DNA of 64,000 nt from Kitasatospora griseola (GCF_014648555.1 NZ_BMRI01000010.1:23601-87600); one strand, 5' to 3'. Shown: positions 8,834-17,854, counted from the first letter of the stretch. Numbers and translations: made by a program. Notes: generated by a model not told the origin, from the sequence alone.

Positions 8834-9877
8834 TCAGGACCCACAGCCCCCGCCGCCACAGCTCGACCCGCACGAACTGGACGAACCGCACGAACTCGAC
8901 GACCCGCAGGAGTGCGAGGACCCGCCGCAGGAGTGCCCGCCCGAGTGCCCGCCGGAGTGCCCCGAGTGTCCGGAGGAACCGGACGAGCCGCAGGAGCTGA
9001 CGGTGGTTCCGCACCACGCCGCGCCCGCGGTCCCTCCGGTGTCCGCCGCGCCGCCCGAGCTGCTCGAACGCCCCGCCTTCACCAGGGAGGCCGGCCGGGG
9101 CGCGGCGCCGCCGAGCGCCTCGCGCAGCGGCCGGTCCGCGGCGTTCTTCAGCGCGGCGGGCCCGTCCAGGGCGAACGCGCCGACCAGGGCGGCGTGCCCG
9201 CGGTCCACCTCGCGCGGGCGCCACGGGCTGCTGCCGTGCATCAGCTGCAGCTGACGCTCCCCGGCGGGCGTGATCCGCGCCTTCGGCGGCCGGCCGACCA
9301 CCAGGTGCACGACGGCGACCACGGCCAGCGCCCCGAACGCGAAGAACGGGGGAGTACTGGCGTCCCGCCCCGACGCGGACAGCCATTGGACGGTGGCGGC
9401 CGTGCCCAGCACCAGGGTGACCACCAGTGCGAGCACCACCAGCCGGCGGGCCCGCCAGGCGGCCTTGAGCGCGGCGGGCCGGCGCAGCAGGCCGCGGGCG
9501 GCCAGGGCGTCACCGATCCGCTGCACGTCCGGGCTGCCCAGCACGGAGGCGCGCAGCACGGACAGGTCCCGCCCGGTGCGGCCGCCGACGGCGGTGATCA
9601 GTACGGTCTCGACGGCGTCGCGCGGCGCGGTGTCGGTGACCGTGACCCGCTGGGCCCGGGAGATCACCACCCGGCCCTCGCGTTCCATCCGGACCAGCGC
9701 GGTGTCCACCGCCCGGGCCGGGCCGCCGGCCAGGAACGCGGCCTCCAGCAGCGGCATGCCGTTCCCGGGCAGGCCCCGGGGCTCGGTGACCCGGCGGCAG
9801 CGCCGGTCGAAGACGGTGGCGACGACCATGGACAGGGCGACCATGACCAGGGCCACGACGAACTGGGTGTTCCACAT
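8834..9877 (-). CDS. TIGR04222-domain membrane protein with Cys/His-rich tail
   Basis: 347 residues. An N-terminal membrane helix (MWNTQFVVALVMVALSMVV) precedes the TIGR04222 signature (LEAAFLAGGPARAVDTALVR) and two more helices at about 140-195. The last 60 residues are low complexity, almost only Ser, Gly, Cys and His, with eight Cys and five His (units such as SSCGSS and GHSGGHSGG). Cys-rich repeats of this kind are typical substrates of DUF692/MNIO oxidases, and such an enzyme and a partner are encoded just upstream in the same direction. The tail could bind metal or be converted post-translationally; this is inference. A GGGGG/AAAGGA ribosome-binding stretch precedes the ATG. Confidence 0.8.
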   Translation of the reverse strand: MWNTQFVVALVMVALSMVVATVFDRRCRRVTEPRGLPGNGMPLLEAAFLAGGPARAVDTALVRMEREGRVVISRAQRVTVTDTAPRDAVETVLITAVGGRTGRDLSVLRASVLGSPDVQRIGDALAARGLLRRPAALKAAWRARRLVVLALVVTLVLGTAATVQWLSASGRDASTPPFFAFGALAVVAVVHLVVGRPPKARITPAGERQLQLMHGSSPWRPREVDRGHAALVGAFALDGPAALKNAADRPLREALGGAAPRPASLVKAGRSSSSGGAADTGGTAGAAWCGTTVSSCGSSGSSGHSGHSGGHSGGHSCGGSSHSCGSSSSCGSSSSCGSSCGGGGCGS

Positions 9878-9967
9878 TCCCCCGAAGTCCTTTCGTGCAG
9901 TGGTGCGAGAGGCGGCGACACGGCCGGTGAGGTGGTGCCGAGTGCGGCGTTCGCCAGGGTCCGGGGG

Positions 9968-10405
9968 CTACCGGTGCGCCCGGGCGGTGCGGCGCGGCAG
10001 CAGACCGGCCCAGCGGCGGGCGGCCGGGTGGAGCAGACGGTGCAGGGCCGGGTGCCACGGCGCGGCGGGTGCGGCGTCCAGGGCCCAGGCGGCGAAGGCG
10101 TGGGCGTCGGCCCGGTAGCCGCCGGTGAGCGGGCGGCCGACGGCGTAGCGGCGGAACAGCGGTGCGAAGTCCGGGCCGAGCAGCTCGGGCAGTTCGGGCA
10201 TCAGGTGGCCGACGGTCTCCCGGCGCTTGGCGAGCAGGCCCTCGGACTGGGTACGCAGGTGCGCCGGGTCGAAACCGGCGGGGGCGGGGCCGCCCGCCAC
10301 CAGGGCGGTCAGCAGCTCCTCCTGACGGGTGGCCAGGTTGCGGCGGGCCAGGGCGAGTTCGGCGTCGGCTCGGTCACGGATCAGGTACTCGTCCAGTTCG
10401 GACAC
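9968..10405 (-). CDS. SCO6045-like partner protein of the DUF692 oxidase
   Basis: 145 residues, mostly helical ([19 protein letters not shown], then [17 protein letters not shown]). Resembles the small proteins coded next to DUF692 enzymes in streptomycetes (S. coelicolor SCO6045 type) and, in position and size, the recognition or scaffold partners of MNIO enzymes such as MbnC, TglI or the DUF2063 proteins. It probably presents the substrate to the oxidase. The GTG start at 10405 lies 32 bases inside the end of the DUF692 gene, so translation is coupled and a complex is likely. Confidence 0.65.
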   Translation of the reverse strand: MSELDEYLIRDRADAELALARRNLATRQEELLTALVAGGPAPAGFDPAHLRTQSEGLLAKRRETVGHLMPELPELLGPDFAPLFRRYAVGRPLTGGYRADAHAFAAWALDAAPAAPWHPALHRLLHPAARRWAGLLPRRTARAHR

Positions 10406-11246
10406 GGTCGGGCTCCTTCCGGTGGTCGCGGGCCGTGCGATGGACCCGGCGGACGGCGTCGAGTTCGGCGGACAGTTCGGCGGGCGGCGGGTAGGCGCCG
10501 TCCCGCTCCAGCAGCACCCCGGGCGGGTCGGTGCGTTCGCACAGTGCGGCGAGCACCTCCAGCACGGGGGCGGTGACGGGATGGGTGTGGGTGTCGTGCC
10601 AGACGCCGTCGCGCTCCACCCCGCCGGCGACATGGACGTAGGCCAGCGCGTCCAGCGGCAGCCGGTCGAGCTCGGCGGCCGGGTCGACGCCCAGGTTGAC
10701 CCGGTTGGTGTGCAGGTTGGCGACGTCCACCAGCAGGCGCACGCCGGTGCGCTCGACGAGCTCGGCGAGGAACTGGGCCTCCGTCAGCTCGTCGCCCGGC
10801 CATGCCAGGTGTGCGGCGATGTTCTCCAGCGCCAGCGGCACCGGCAGTTCCTGCTGGGCGATCCGCACGTTCGCGGCCACCACCCGCAACGCCTCCCGGG
10901 TGCGCGGCACCGGCAGCAGGTGGCCGGCCTCCAGGCCGCCCGCCCGGACGAACGCCAGATGCTCGCTGACCAGCGGCGAACCGAGCGCCTCGGCGACCGC
11001 GGCCAGCCGCGCCAGCCGCGCCGGATCGGGTTCGGCGGCATCGCCGAGGCCCAGCGAGACGCCGTGCGGAACGACCGTCACGCCCCGGCCCCGCAGCGCC
11101 GTCAGCGAGGGCGGCAGGTGGTCGGCGCAGACGTTCTCGGCGACCACCTCCACCCAGTCCAGCCCGGGCAGCCGCTCCACGGCGGTGTCGATCTCGGGGC
11201 GCCAGCCGAGCCCCGTGCCCAACCGCGGAATTCCGTGCGAGGACAT
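10374..11246 (-). CDS. DUF692 / MNIO multinuclear non-haem iron oxidase
   Basis: 290 residues, TIM-barrel enzyme of the DUF692 family (MbnB, TglH, BufB relatives) that uses two or three iron atoms and oxygen to alter Cys or other residues in peptides. The usual metal-ligand segments are all present: [48 protein letters not shown] and LLERDG. Start ATG at 11246 follows a GGAAGGGG ribosome-binding site. It heads a leftward group with a partner gene (overlapping), a Cys-tailed membrane protein and a tail-less paralogue. The substrate is not known; the tail encoded at 8834-9020 is the obvious candidate. Confidence 0.9.
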   Translation of the reverse strand: MSSHGIPRLGTGLGWRPEIDTAVERLPGLDWVEVVAENVCADHLPPSLTALRGRGVTVVPHGVSLGLGDAAEPDPARLARLAAVAEALGSPLVSEHLAFVRAGGLEAGHLLPVPRTREALRVVAANVRIAQQELPVPLALENIAAHLAWPGDELTEAQFLAELVERTGVRLLVDVANLHTNRVNLGVDPAAELDRLPLDALAYVHVAGGVERDGVWHDTHTHPVTAPVLEVLAALCERTDPPGVLLERDGAYPPPAELSAELDAVRRVHRTARDHRKEPDRVRTGRVPDP

Positions 11247-11438
11247 ATTCCACCCCTTCCCGCCGGGCCTTTCGACGGCCTCGACTCCCCCTGCCGAGGG
11301 TGTATCCGGGCGGGGCCGGTGCCAAGCGGGACACCGGAAACTCAGAGCTGAACTTGAGCTTTCCGTCCCGCTGAACAGGACGGCCCGCAGGTGGGGGGAA
11401 ATTCAGCGGCGCGCAGGCGAACGACTGACTAACGTGAC

Positions 11439-12353
11439 ATGCCTATGACTTCGATGCCGTACGACATCCGCCCGTTCGCCCCCGAGGACGCCGCCGGGGC
11501 CACCGACGCCTACCGGGCCGGCCGACCGCACCTGGTCATCACACCCGAGGTGACCAGCTGGCTCGTCGGCCTGCCGCACTACCACCTGCTGGTCGCCGAA
11601 CGCGCCGGACAGGTGGTCGGCTCCGCGAGGTTCGGCCCGGTCACCGAGAGCACCGTCCCGCACCAGGGCTTCCTGAACGTCAGCGTGCTGCCCGAGCACC
11701 GCGGCAGCGGCATCGGCGCCGCGCTGCTCACCGCCGCCGAACGCGAACTCGCCGCCCTCGGCGTCCGCGACGCCCACGGCTGGGCGGACGACACCCCCGA
11801 AGCCCTCGGCTTCGCCGCCGCCCGCGGCTACCGGCGGGGCCGCCGCGCCCAGTTCGCCGGCCGCGACCTCACCGTCCCGCTGCCGCCACTGCCGCCCACC
11901 CCGCCCGGCATCGAACTCCGCACCGCCGCAGACTTCCTGGACGACCCGTACCCCGTCTACCTGGTCGACATCGACGGCACCCGCGCCGAACCCGGCGACC
12001 TCGACCTGGCGGACCAGTCCTACGAGAGCTGGCTCGCCGAGATCTGGCAGCGGCCCGACCAGGACCACACCCTCACCACCGTCGTCCTCGACCAGGGTCA
12101 GGCGGTCGCCTTCTCCGCGGCCCAGACCGACGGCCGCAGCTACTGGTCCGCGTTCACCGCGACGTGCTCCACCCACCGCGGCCGCGGCCTCGCCAAGCTC
12201 GCCAAGGCCCACTCCCTGCACCGCGCGCAGGCCCGCGGCCTGATCGCGGCGTACACCAACAACGACGGCGACAACGCGCCGATGCTCGCCATCAACGACT
12301 GGTTCGGGTACCGGGTCTGCGCGGAGGAGTGGAAGCACAGCCGCACGCTCTGA
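11439..12353 (+). CDS. GNAT N-acetyltransferase, two tandem domains
   Basis: 304 residues with two GNAT halves. The first (about 5-150) keeps the acetyl-CoA loop (VSVLPEHRGSGIGAALL). The second (about 160-304) has a weaker equivalent (STHRGRGLAKLAKAHSL) and the motif YTNNDGDNAPMLAINDWFGY seen in mycothiol-synthase-like double GNAT proteins. It acetylates an unknown small molecule or protein. Two ATGs are near the front (11439 and 11445); both are plausible. Divergent from the DUF692 gene across a 192-bp gap. Confidence 0.85.
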   Translation: MPMTSMPYDIRPFAPEDAAGATDAYRAGRPHLVITPEVTSWLVGLPHYHLLVAERAGQVVGSARFGPVTESTVPHQGFLNVSVLPEHRGSGIGAALLTAAERELAALGVRDAHGWADDTPEALGFAAARGYRRGRRAQFAGRDLTVPLPPLPPTPPGIELRTAADFLDDPYPVYLVDIDGTRAEPGDLDLADQSYESWLAEIWQRPDQDHTLTTVVLDQGQAVAFSAAQTDGRSYWSAFTATCSTHRGRGLAKLAKAHSLHRAQARGLIAAYTNNDGDNAPMLAINDWFGYRVCAEEWKHSRTL

Positions 12354-12375
12354 CTCCGGGGGATGCACTCGCCCG

Positions 12376-14505
12376 CTACTCGACGTCGACGCCGTGGTGG
12401 CGGGCCAGGCCCGCCAGGCCGTCGGACCAGCCCTGGCCGACGGCGCGGAGCTTCCAGCCGTCGGCGGGGTGGCGGTAGAGCTCGGCGACGAGCATCGCGG
12501 AGATGGCCGGGTCGGTCGGTGGGCGGAAGGTCCAGCGGCCGGGGCCGGCGGCGAGTTCCACCGTCGGGTCGATCAGGTCCGCGCAGGTGGCGTCGCCGTC
12601 GGCGTCCAGGTTCACGGACACGGCCACGCGGTGGACGGTGTTCGGCAGGCGGTCGGTGCGGACCACCGCGCTGCCGTCGCCGGGTTCCAGGGTGACGGCC
12701 CCGGCGGCCGCGGTCGGCTGGTGGTAGAAGACGAAGTCCTCGTCGGTCCGGACCTTGCCGAGCGCGTCGAGCAGCAGCAGCGTCAGGTCGGCGTCCGCGC
12801 CGCCGGACCGGAAGCGGACCCGTACCTCGCCGTCGGGCAGCACGGTGTTCTGACCGGGCATCAACTCCACGGCCGCAGGCTCGTCGGCCTGCTGGGCGGG
12901 GACCGGGGCGGGGCCCAGTCGGCCGGGGAGGCCGTGCTCGCGGAGCAGGGTGAGCAGCATCGGGCCGTCCACCAGGGTGAGGGGCTGGCCCTCGGCGTGC
13001 TTGCGCGAGCCGGGGCCGAAGCCCGAAGTGGTCACCAGGATGCCGCGGTTGGCGCCCTGGCGGCGCATCGTGGACTCCAGGTCGCGGACGGCGCTGGGGG
13101 AGACGGTGTGCCGGTAGCGCTTGGCCTGGATGACGATCTTTCCGCCGGTGATCGGGTCGGGGTCCTCGGCGAGCACGTCCACGCCCTCGTCGCCGCTGCG
13201 GGCGGTGGTGCTGGTGCGGAAGCCGCGGCGGCGGAACAGCTCGGCGATCAGCTTCTCGAACTCGATCGGGTCCATCGCGAACAGGTCCGGCTCCTCGCCG
13301 TCCCCGGCGGAGGTCGCGGCGGCCGGGATCTCGGCCACCGTGTCGGCCTTCTCGGGCCGGGCGGAGAGCCGTCCGCCGAGCGCGTCCTGCAGGCAGTCCA
13401 GTGGGGCGACGCGGTCGAGGGCCAGCCCGGCGAAGGTCGCCCGGTCCACCTCCACCGCCAGCAGGCAGCGGTCGCCCTCCTGGCCGGTCGCCGGGTCCGG
13501 GGCCACCACGACGCCGTTCAGGCCGACGGTGGCGATCAGCCCGTCGGGGTCGGCCCGGAACACCTCCGCCAGGACCCGCAGCGCGCACTGCGCCAGCACC
13601 TCGCGGTAGATCTCCTTGCGCTGCCCGGCCGGGCGGGCCACCTCGTCCTCCCGGTCGTCGGACCGGACGTAGCGGTAGCGGCCGACCGTCGGCACCACGT
13701 CGAACGCGGGCAGTTCCCAGCGCACCACCAGCCGGCGGGTGTCCGCGTCCCAGGAGGCCTCACCATCGGTGGGGAAGCCGTCCGGCCAGTCCTCCCGCCA
13801 GTCGACGACCGCCTCGAAGTACTCGGCGACCGCCGCCGCCTCGCCCGCCCGCAGCCGCTGCGCGAGCCGCCCCGCCTGGGTGCTCTGCCCGGCCAGCAGG
13901 CGGTGCCGCTCGGCTGCCCACGCGTCGTACTGGGCGCGGTAGTCGGCGAGTTGGCGCTGCCGCTGCTGCTCGGCCGCCCAGGCCGCCTGCCAGTCGTACT
14001 CGAACCTGGCCCGGGCGTGCCCGGCCTGTTCCTCCCACTGGCGGCGCGCCGCCGGGTTGTACGCCTGAGCGCCCGTCAACGGCGGTACCAGGTACCAGTT
14101 CTGATCGGGCATCGGCACCGGAACGCCCAACGGCCCCGGGTCGAACGGCGGGATCGCGCCCTGCCCGCCCCGGCTCTGCTCCGCCAGCGAGAACCCCGGA
14201 CCGGCCAGCCCCGCCGCCAGCACCCCGCGCAACTCGGCGACCCGGTCGTCCAGTTCGGCCGTCCGACGGGCCGCGTCCGCGTCCCGCTGCTGCTGGTACG
14301 CCTTCAGCGCCTCGCGCTCGCCCCGCGCCGCGGCTCGCTGCGCCTCGCGCTGCGCCCGCTCGTGGTCCCGCTGTTGGGCGGCGGCGGCCTTCCGCTGCGC
14401 CTCGACGCGGCGGTGCTGCTCACGCTGCGCCTCCGCCAGTACCGACCACACCCCGGAAGACCGCCGCCGCGCCACGCCCGCCCCACCCACGTCCAGACCG
14501 AACAA
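12376..14505 (-). CDS. Mrr-type nuclease fused to a TerD domain
   Basis: Up to 709 residues, three parts. (1) A long Arg/Glu/Ala/Gln coiled coil (about 20-220). (2) A restriction-endonuclease-like Mrr domain (about 415-530) starting MDPIEFEKLIAELFRRRGF, with the catalytic pattern GDEGVDVL then IVIQAKRY and a C-terminal ILVTTSGFG. (3) A TerD-like domain at the end (LTLLLLDALGKVRTDEDFVF, then WSDGLAGLARHHGV). Mrr enzymes cut modified DNA; TerD domains occur in stress and phage-response systems. The fusion suggests a damage- or invasion-triggered nuclease. The start is unsure: TTG 14505 or one of several GTGs within the next 50 bases. Confidence 0.85.
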   Translation of the reverse strand: MFGLDVGGAGVARRRSSGVWSVLAEAQREQHRRVEAQRKAAAAQQRDHERAQREAQRAAARGEREALKAYQQQRDADAARRTAELDDRVAELRGVLAAGLAGPGFSLAEQSRGGQGAIPPFDPGPLGVPVPMPDQNWYLVPPLTGAQAYNPAARRQWEEQAGHARARFEYDWQAAWAAEQQRQRQLADYRAQYDAWAAERHRLLAGQSTQAGRLAQRLRAGEAAAVAEYFEAVVDWREDWPDGFPTDGEASWDADTRRLVVRWELPAFDVVPTVGRYRYVRSDDREDEVARPAGQRKEIYREVLAQCALRVLAEVFRADPDGLIATVGLNGVVVAPDPATGQEGDRCLLAVEVDRATFAGLALDRVAPLDCLQDALGGRLSARPEKADTVAEIPAAATSAGDGEEPDLFAMDPIEFEKLIAELFRRRGFRTSTTARSGDEGVDVLAEDPDPITGGKIVIQAKRYRHTVSPSAVRDLESTMRRQGANRGILVTTSGFGPGSRKHAEGQPLTLVDGPMLLTLLREHGLPGRLGPAPVPAQQADEPAAVELMPGQNTVLPDGEVRVRFRSGGADADLTLLLLDALGKVRTDEDFVFYHQPTAAAGAVTLEPGDGSAVVRTDRLPNTVHRVAVSVNLDADGDATCADLIDPTVELAAGPGRWTFRPPTDPAISAMLVAELYRHPADGWKLRAVGQGWSDGLAGLARHHGVDVE

Positions 14506-14544
14506 GAGCGATCAGTCTTCCACGGGGGCGGGCGTCGGCGCTTC

Positions 14545-14949
14545 CTACTCGGCGGGCTTCAGCCGCAGCGAGATCGAGTTGATGCAGTACCGCTGGTCCG
14601 TCGGCGTGTCGTAGCCCTCGCCGTCGAACACGTGCCCGAGGTGGCTGCCGCACTTCTTGCAGCGCACCTCGACCCGGCGCATCCCGAGGCTGGAGTCCTC
14701 CAGGTACTCCACCGAGTCCCCGGCCAGCGGGGCGTAGTACGACGGCCAGCCGCAGTGCGACTCGAACTTCGTCTCGCTGCTGAACAGCTCCGCGCCGCAC
14801 GCCCGGCAGCTGTACACGCCGACGGTTTTGGTGTCGGTGTACTCGCCGACGAACGGGCGCTCGGTGCCGGCCTCGCGGAGCACGTGGTACTCCTCGGGGC
14901 TCAGCTCGGACCGCCACTCGGCGTCGGACTTCTGGACCTCGTAGCTCAC
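14545..14949 (-). CDS. msrB: Peptide-methionine (R)-S-oxide reductase MsrB
   Basis: 134 residues. Repairs methionine R-sulfoxide in proteins with thioredoxin as reductant. Both zinc-binding CxxC pairs are present (YSCRACGAELF and VRCKKCGSHLGHVF), as is the C-terminal catalytic Cys in the motif RYCINSISL. Normal family length. Lies 27 bases downstream of murC on the same strand. Confidence 0.95.
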   Translation of the reverse strand: MSYEVQKSDAEWRSELSPEEYHVLREAGTERPFVGEYTDTKTVGVYSCRACGAELFSSETKFESHCGWPSYYAPLAGDSVEYLEDSSLGMRRVEVRCKKCGSHLGHVFDGEGYDTPTDQRYCINSISLRLKPAE

Positions 14950-14976
14950 GGCACTCTCCCGGGCTCGCCGTTCGAC

Positions 14977-16383
14977 TCAGACAGCAGGTGCAACGTCCGC
15001 CAGGGCGGCCAGAATTTCCGGGCCCAGGTTGGTGACGTCGCCCGCGCCCATGGTCAGCACCAGGTCGCCGGGGCGGGCCAGGCCGGCCAGCACGGCGGGC
15101 GCGGCGGCGAACTCGTGCTCGGCCCGGACGTCCGCGCCGGCCCGGCGGGCCGCGTCGATGATCAGCTCGGCGGTGACGCCCGGGATCGGGTCCTCACGGG
15201 CCGGGTAGATGTCCAGCACCACCGAGCCGTCGGCCAGCGCCAGCGCCCGGCCCATCTCCTCGGCCAGCTGCTGGGTGCGGGAGAACAGGTGCGGCTGGAA
15301 CACCACCAGCACCCGGCCCGCGCCCGCCGCCTCGCGGATCGCCTCCAGGTCGGCGGCCATCTCGGTCGGGTGGTGCGCGTACGAGTCGATCACCTGCACG
15401 CCGCGGGCCTCGCCCTTCAGCTGCAGCCGCCGCCGCACGCCGGTGTACGCGCCCAGCGCCTTCGCCAGCCCGTCCGCCGGAACGCCCAGCGCGACGCCCG
15501 CGGCCAGCGCCGCCACCGCGTTGTGCGCGTAGTGCCGGCCCGGTACCGAGACGGTGAACGTCAGCCGCTCGCCGCCCAGTTCGACCGTCACCTCGCTGGT
15601 CATGCCGCGCGCCGCCACCGACAGCACCCGCACGTCCGCGTCCTCGGCCGCGCCGACCGTCACCACGTTCAGGCCCTCGCGCCCGGCGACCCGGCGGGTC
15701 AGCTCACGGGCGCCCTCGTGGTCGGCCGACACCACCAGGGTGCCGCCGGGGACGATCCGGGCGACGAACGTCTCGAAGGACTCGTAGATCTCCTCCATCG
15801 ACGCGTAGTTGGCGTGGTGGTCCAGCTCCACGTTCAGCACGATCGCCACCTCGGGCGCGTACTTGTGGAAGCTGCGGTCGCTCTCGTCCGCCTCCGCGAC
15901 GAAGATGTCGCCCGCGCCGTGGTGCGCGTTCGACCCGGGCAGGTCCAGGTCGCCGCCGATCGCGTACGAGGGCTCCAGGCCCAGCTCGCCCAGGCTGACC
16001 GCCAGCATCGAGGTGGTGGTGGTCTTCCCGTGGGTGCCCGCCACCGCGAGCGCCCGACGGCCGCCCATCAGCGCCGCCAGCGCGTCCGAACGGTGCACCA
16101 CCGGGACGCCCCGCTCCTGCGCCGCCACCAGCTCCGGGTTGTCGGCGCGGATCGCGCTGGAGACCACCACGCTGCTCGTCCCGGCCGGCAGGTGCTCGGC
16201 CGCGTGGCCGACGAACACCGTCGCGCCCAGCTCGCGCAGCGCCCGCACGGTGTCCGACTCCTTGGCGTCGCTGCCCGAGACGGTCGCGCCGCGGACCGCG
16301 AGGATCTTCGCCAGACCGGACATGCCGGCGCCGCCGATGCCGATGAAGTGCGGGGCGTGCAGGTCGTGCGCGGCGTCGTTCAA
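14977..16383 (-). CDS. murC: UDP-N-acetylmuramate--L-alanine ligase MurC
   Basis: 468 residues. Adds L-Ala to UDP-MurNAc with ATP, the first peptide step of peptidoglycan synthesis. Motifs in order: nucleotide-binding GIGGAGMSGLAKIL near the N terminus, ATP loop AVAGTHGKTTTTSML, DESDRSF, the NVELDHH segment and the C-terminal SYAHHPTEM. I chose the TTG at 16383 because GGAG lies 8 bases before it and the length is typical. An ATG 60 bases further out (16443) falls in the loop of a strong hairpin and lacks a ribosome-binding site. Confidence 0.95.
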   Translation of the reverse strand: MNDAAHDLHAPHFIGIGGAGMSGLAKILAVRGATVSGSDAKESDTVRALRELGATVFVGHAAEHLPAGTSSVVVSSAIRADNPELVAAQERGVPVVHRSDALAALMGGRRALAVAGTHGKTTTTSMLAVSLGELGLEPSYAIGGDLDLPGSNAHHGAGDIFVAEADESDRSFHKYAPEVAIVLNVELDHHANYASMEEIYESFETFVARIVPGGTLVVSADHEGARELTRRVAGREGLNVVTVGAAEDADVRVLSVAARGMTSEVTVELGGERLTFTVSVPGRHYAHNAVAALAAGVALGVPADGLAKALGAYTGVRRRLQLKGEARGVQVIDSYAHHPTEMAADLEAIREAAGAGRVLVVFQPHLFSRTQQLAEEMGRALALADGSVVLDIYPAREDPIPGVTAELIIDAARRAGADVRAEHEFAAAPAVLAGLARPGDLVLTMGAGDVTNLGPEILAALADVAPAV

Positions 16384-16420
16384 GGCTGGCTCCGTACTGG
16401 CGTGAGGAGGCGGAAACGGG

Positions 16421-16461
16421 TCGTCCCGTGGTCCCGCCTGCATTGCGGGACCACGGGACGA
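16421..16461 (-). terminator. 17-bp hairpin upstream of murC
   Basis: CGTCCCGTGGTCCCGC, a 7-base loop, then its exact reverse complement, with one more T-A pair outside. It lies 38 bp before the murC start and 24 bp after the previous leftward gene. It may end the upstream transcript or attenuate read-through into murC. Confidence 0.6.
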
Positions 16462-16484
16462 TTCTGCCCTAATCGGGAGGCGGG

Positions 16485-16949
16485 TCAGGAGTCGCTGGCG
16501 AACAGCTTGAGTACGGGGACGCCGACCTCGTGCCGGGCACGGGAGGCCCAGTCGCGGTGGAAGAACTCCTCGACGAAGTGCGGCGAGGTCAGCACCAGCA
16601 CCTCGTCGGCCCGGTTCTCCTCCACCACCTCGCGCAGCCGTACCAGCGGCTGCTGCTCGACCACCTCGCCGACCGCCTCCGCACCGGCCCGCTGCAGGTG
16701 CCGCAGGCTGTGCTCCAGGGACTCCCCGGCGAGGCTGGGCCCGTTGCCGTCGTGCTCGTCGTGCTCGTGCACCGCCTGGTCGAGATGGCCGAGGGCCACA
16801 TCGTCCAGGGCGCGCAGCAGTTCGTCCTGCTTGCCGCGCGGCTGCATCAGGACGACGAAGGACACCTGCTCGTCGCCGTGGAGAGTGGTGACCAGTTCCA
16901 CGTCGGCGTCGGAAAGTGCCTTCTCGATCATCAGTACGGTCTTGAACAC
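16485..16949 (-). CDS. Conserved actinobacterial protein, Usp-like
   Basis: 154 residues. An N-terminal strand-helix (VFKTVLMIEKALSDADVEL), an acidic His/Glu/Asp-rich middle (HEHDEHD) and a C-terminal Rossmann-like segment (ADEVLVLTSPHFVEEFFHRD, then GVPVLKLF) resemble the small alpha/beta proteins of universal-stress type. Homologues are sometimes labelled indole-3-glycerol phosphate synthase, which nothing in this sequence supports. The GTG at 16949 has GAAGGGA before it. Function unknown. Confidence 0.65.
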   Translation of the reverse strand: MFKTVLMIEKALSDADVELVTTLHGDEQVSFVVLMQPRGKQDELLRALDDVALGHLDQAVHEHDEHDGNGPSLAGESLEHSLRHLQRAGAEAVGEVVEQQPLVRLREVVEENRADEVLVLTSPHFVEEFFHRDWASRARHEVGVPVLKLFASDS

Positions 16950-17077
16950 GTGAGTCCCTTCGCTGGTGCGGGCCCCCGGGTCCGGCATCCCCTCCTTTCA
17001 TAGTGCCCGGAGGAAGGATTCCTCACGCTGCACACGCGCCACACGGAACACGTGGTCCACATCGGTCAGGAAGTGGC

Positions 17078-17854
17078 TCAGGTGAGCGCGCGGTCGCTCG
17101 GGGAGCGGTCCGGATCGGTCGGCCGCAGATAGCGGGTGAAGAGGAAACCTTTCTCCTCGATCAATGACACCAGCCGCATCCGCCGGACGTCCGCGATTCC
17201 CGGACCGTTCACGATCCTCGGTGAATCACCCCCCGTCACCAGCGGGGCCACCGAGAGGCACAGCTCGTCCAGCAGACCGTCCGCCGCGAGTTGGCCGAGC
17301 AGGCGGGGACCGCCCTCCGAGAGCTGCCGCCGCCAACCACGCCCCGTGAGCGCCGCGACCGCCCTCGGGAGGTCCACCGCGCCCGTTCCCGCGGTGATCA
17401 CCTCGGCGACCTCGGCGGTCCGGGCCAGCCGGTCGGCCGGCGCGTCCGAGGTGGTGATCACCACCGTCGGGACCAGCGGCTCGGTGAACAGCGGCGCCGA
17501 GAGGTCGAGGTCCAGGCTCCGCGTCACCACCGCGATCACCGGGGCCGGCAGCTGACCCGCCGCGGCGCGCTGCTCGGCGAACTCCTTCCGCGCCCGCCCG
17601 GGCCGGTACCCCTCCGCCCGCACCGTCTCGGCGCCCACCAGCACCACGTCGCACAGTGCGCGCAGCACCCCGAAGATCCGCTTGTCCGCTTCGCTGGACA
17701 GCCCGTCCGAGAGGCCGTCGAGCCGGGCCGCGCCGTCCAACGACGCCACCATGTTCGCCCGCAGCCACGGACCGTCCGCCGGATACGCGTACGCCTGGGC
17801 CAGCCACTCCAGACTGCCGGGGGTGCCGGAGGTGTTGCCGATCAGTTGCTCCAT
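17078..17854 (-). CDS. RibD C-terminal-domain pyrimidine reductase family protein
   Basis: 258 residues, the reductase half only (no deaminase domain). It keeps the NADPH-fold motifs ANMVASLDGAARLDG, VLVGAETVRAEGY and LSEGGPRLLGQLAADGLLDE typical of RibD/RibG reductase and dihydrofolate-reductase-like proteins. It may reduce a riboflavin or deazaflavin intermediate, but stand-alone copies are common in streptomycetes and the substrate is uncertain. It is divergent from zapE across 97 bp. Confidence 0.8.
   Translation of the reverse strand: MEQLIGNTSGTPGSLEWLAQAYAYPADGPWLRANMVASLDGAARLDGLSDGLSSEADKRIFGVLRALCDVVLVGAETVRAEGYRPGRARKEFAEQRAAAGQLPAPVIAVVTRSLDLDLSAPLFTEPLVPTVVITTSDAPADRLARTAEVAEVITAGTGAVDLPRAVAALTGRGWRRQLSEGGPRLLGQLAADGLLDELCLSVAPLVTGGDSPRIVNGPGIADVRRMRLVSLIEEKGFLFTRYLRPTDPDRSPSDRALT

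Noticed and set aside
8868-9010. Pro/Glu/Cys-rich + strand frame that looks like a metal-binding peptide
   Set aside because: It is the antisense reading of the Ser/Gly/Cys/His tail of the leftward TIGR04222 protein, with no start signal of its own.
16384-16443. Extra N terminus of MurC from the ATG at 16443
   Set aside because: The ATG is in the loop of a 17-bp hairpin with no ribosome-binding site; TTG 16383 has GGAG at good spacing and gives the usual length.
12394-16953. A 1519-codon open frame on the + strand
   Set aside because: It is antisense to the Mrr-TerD, msrB, murC and Usp-like genes, which all have clear motifs. Long antisense frames arise from high GC at third positions.
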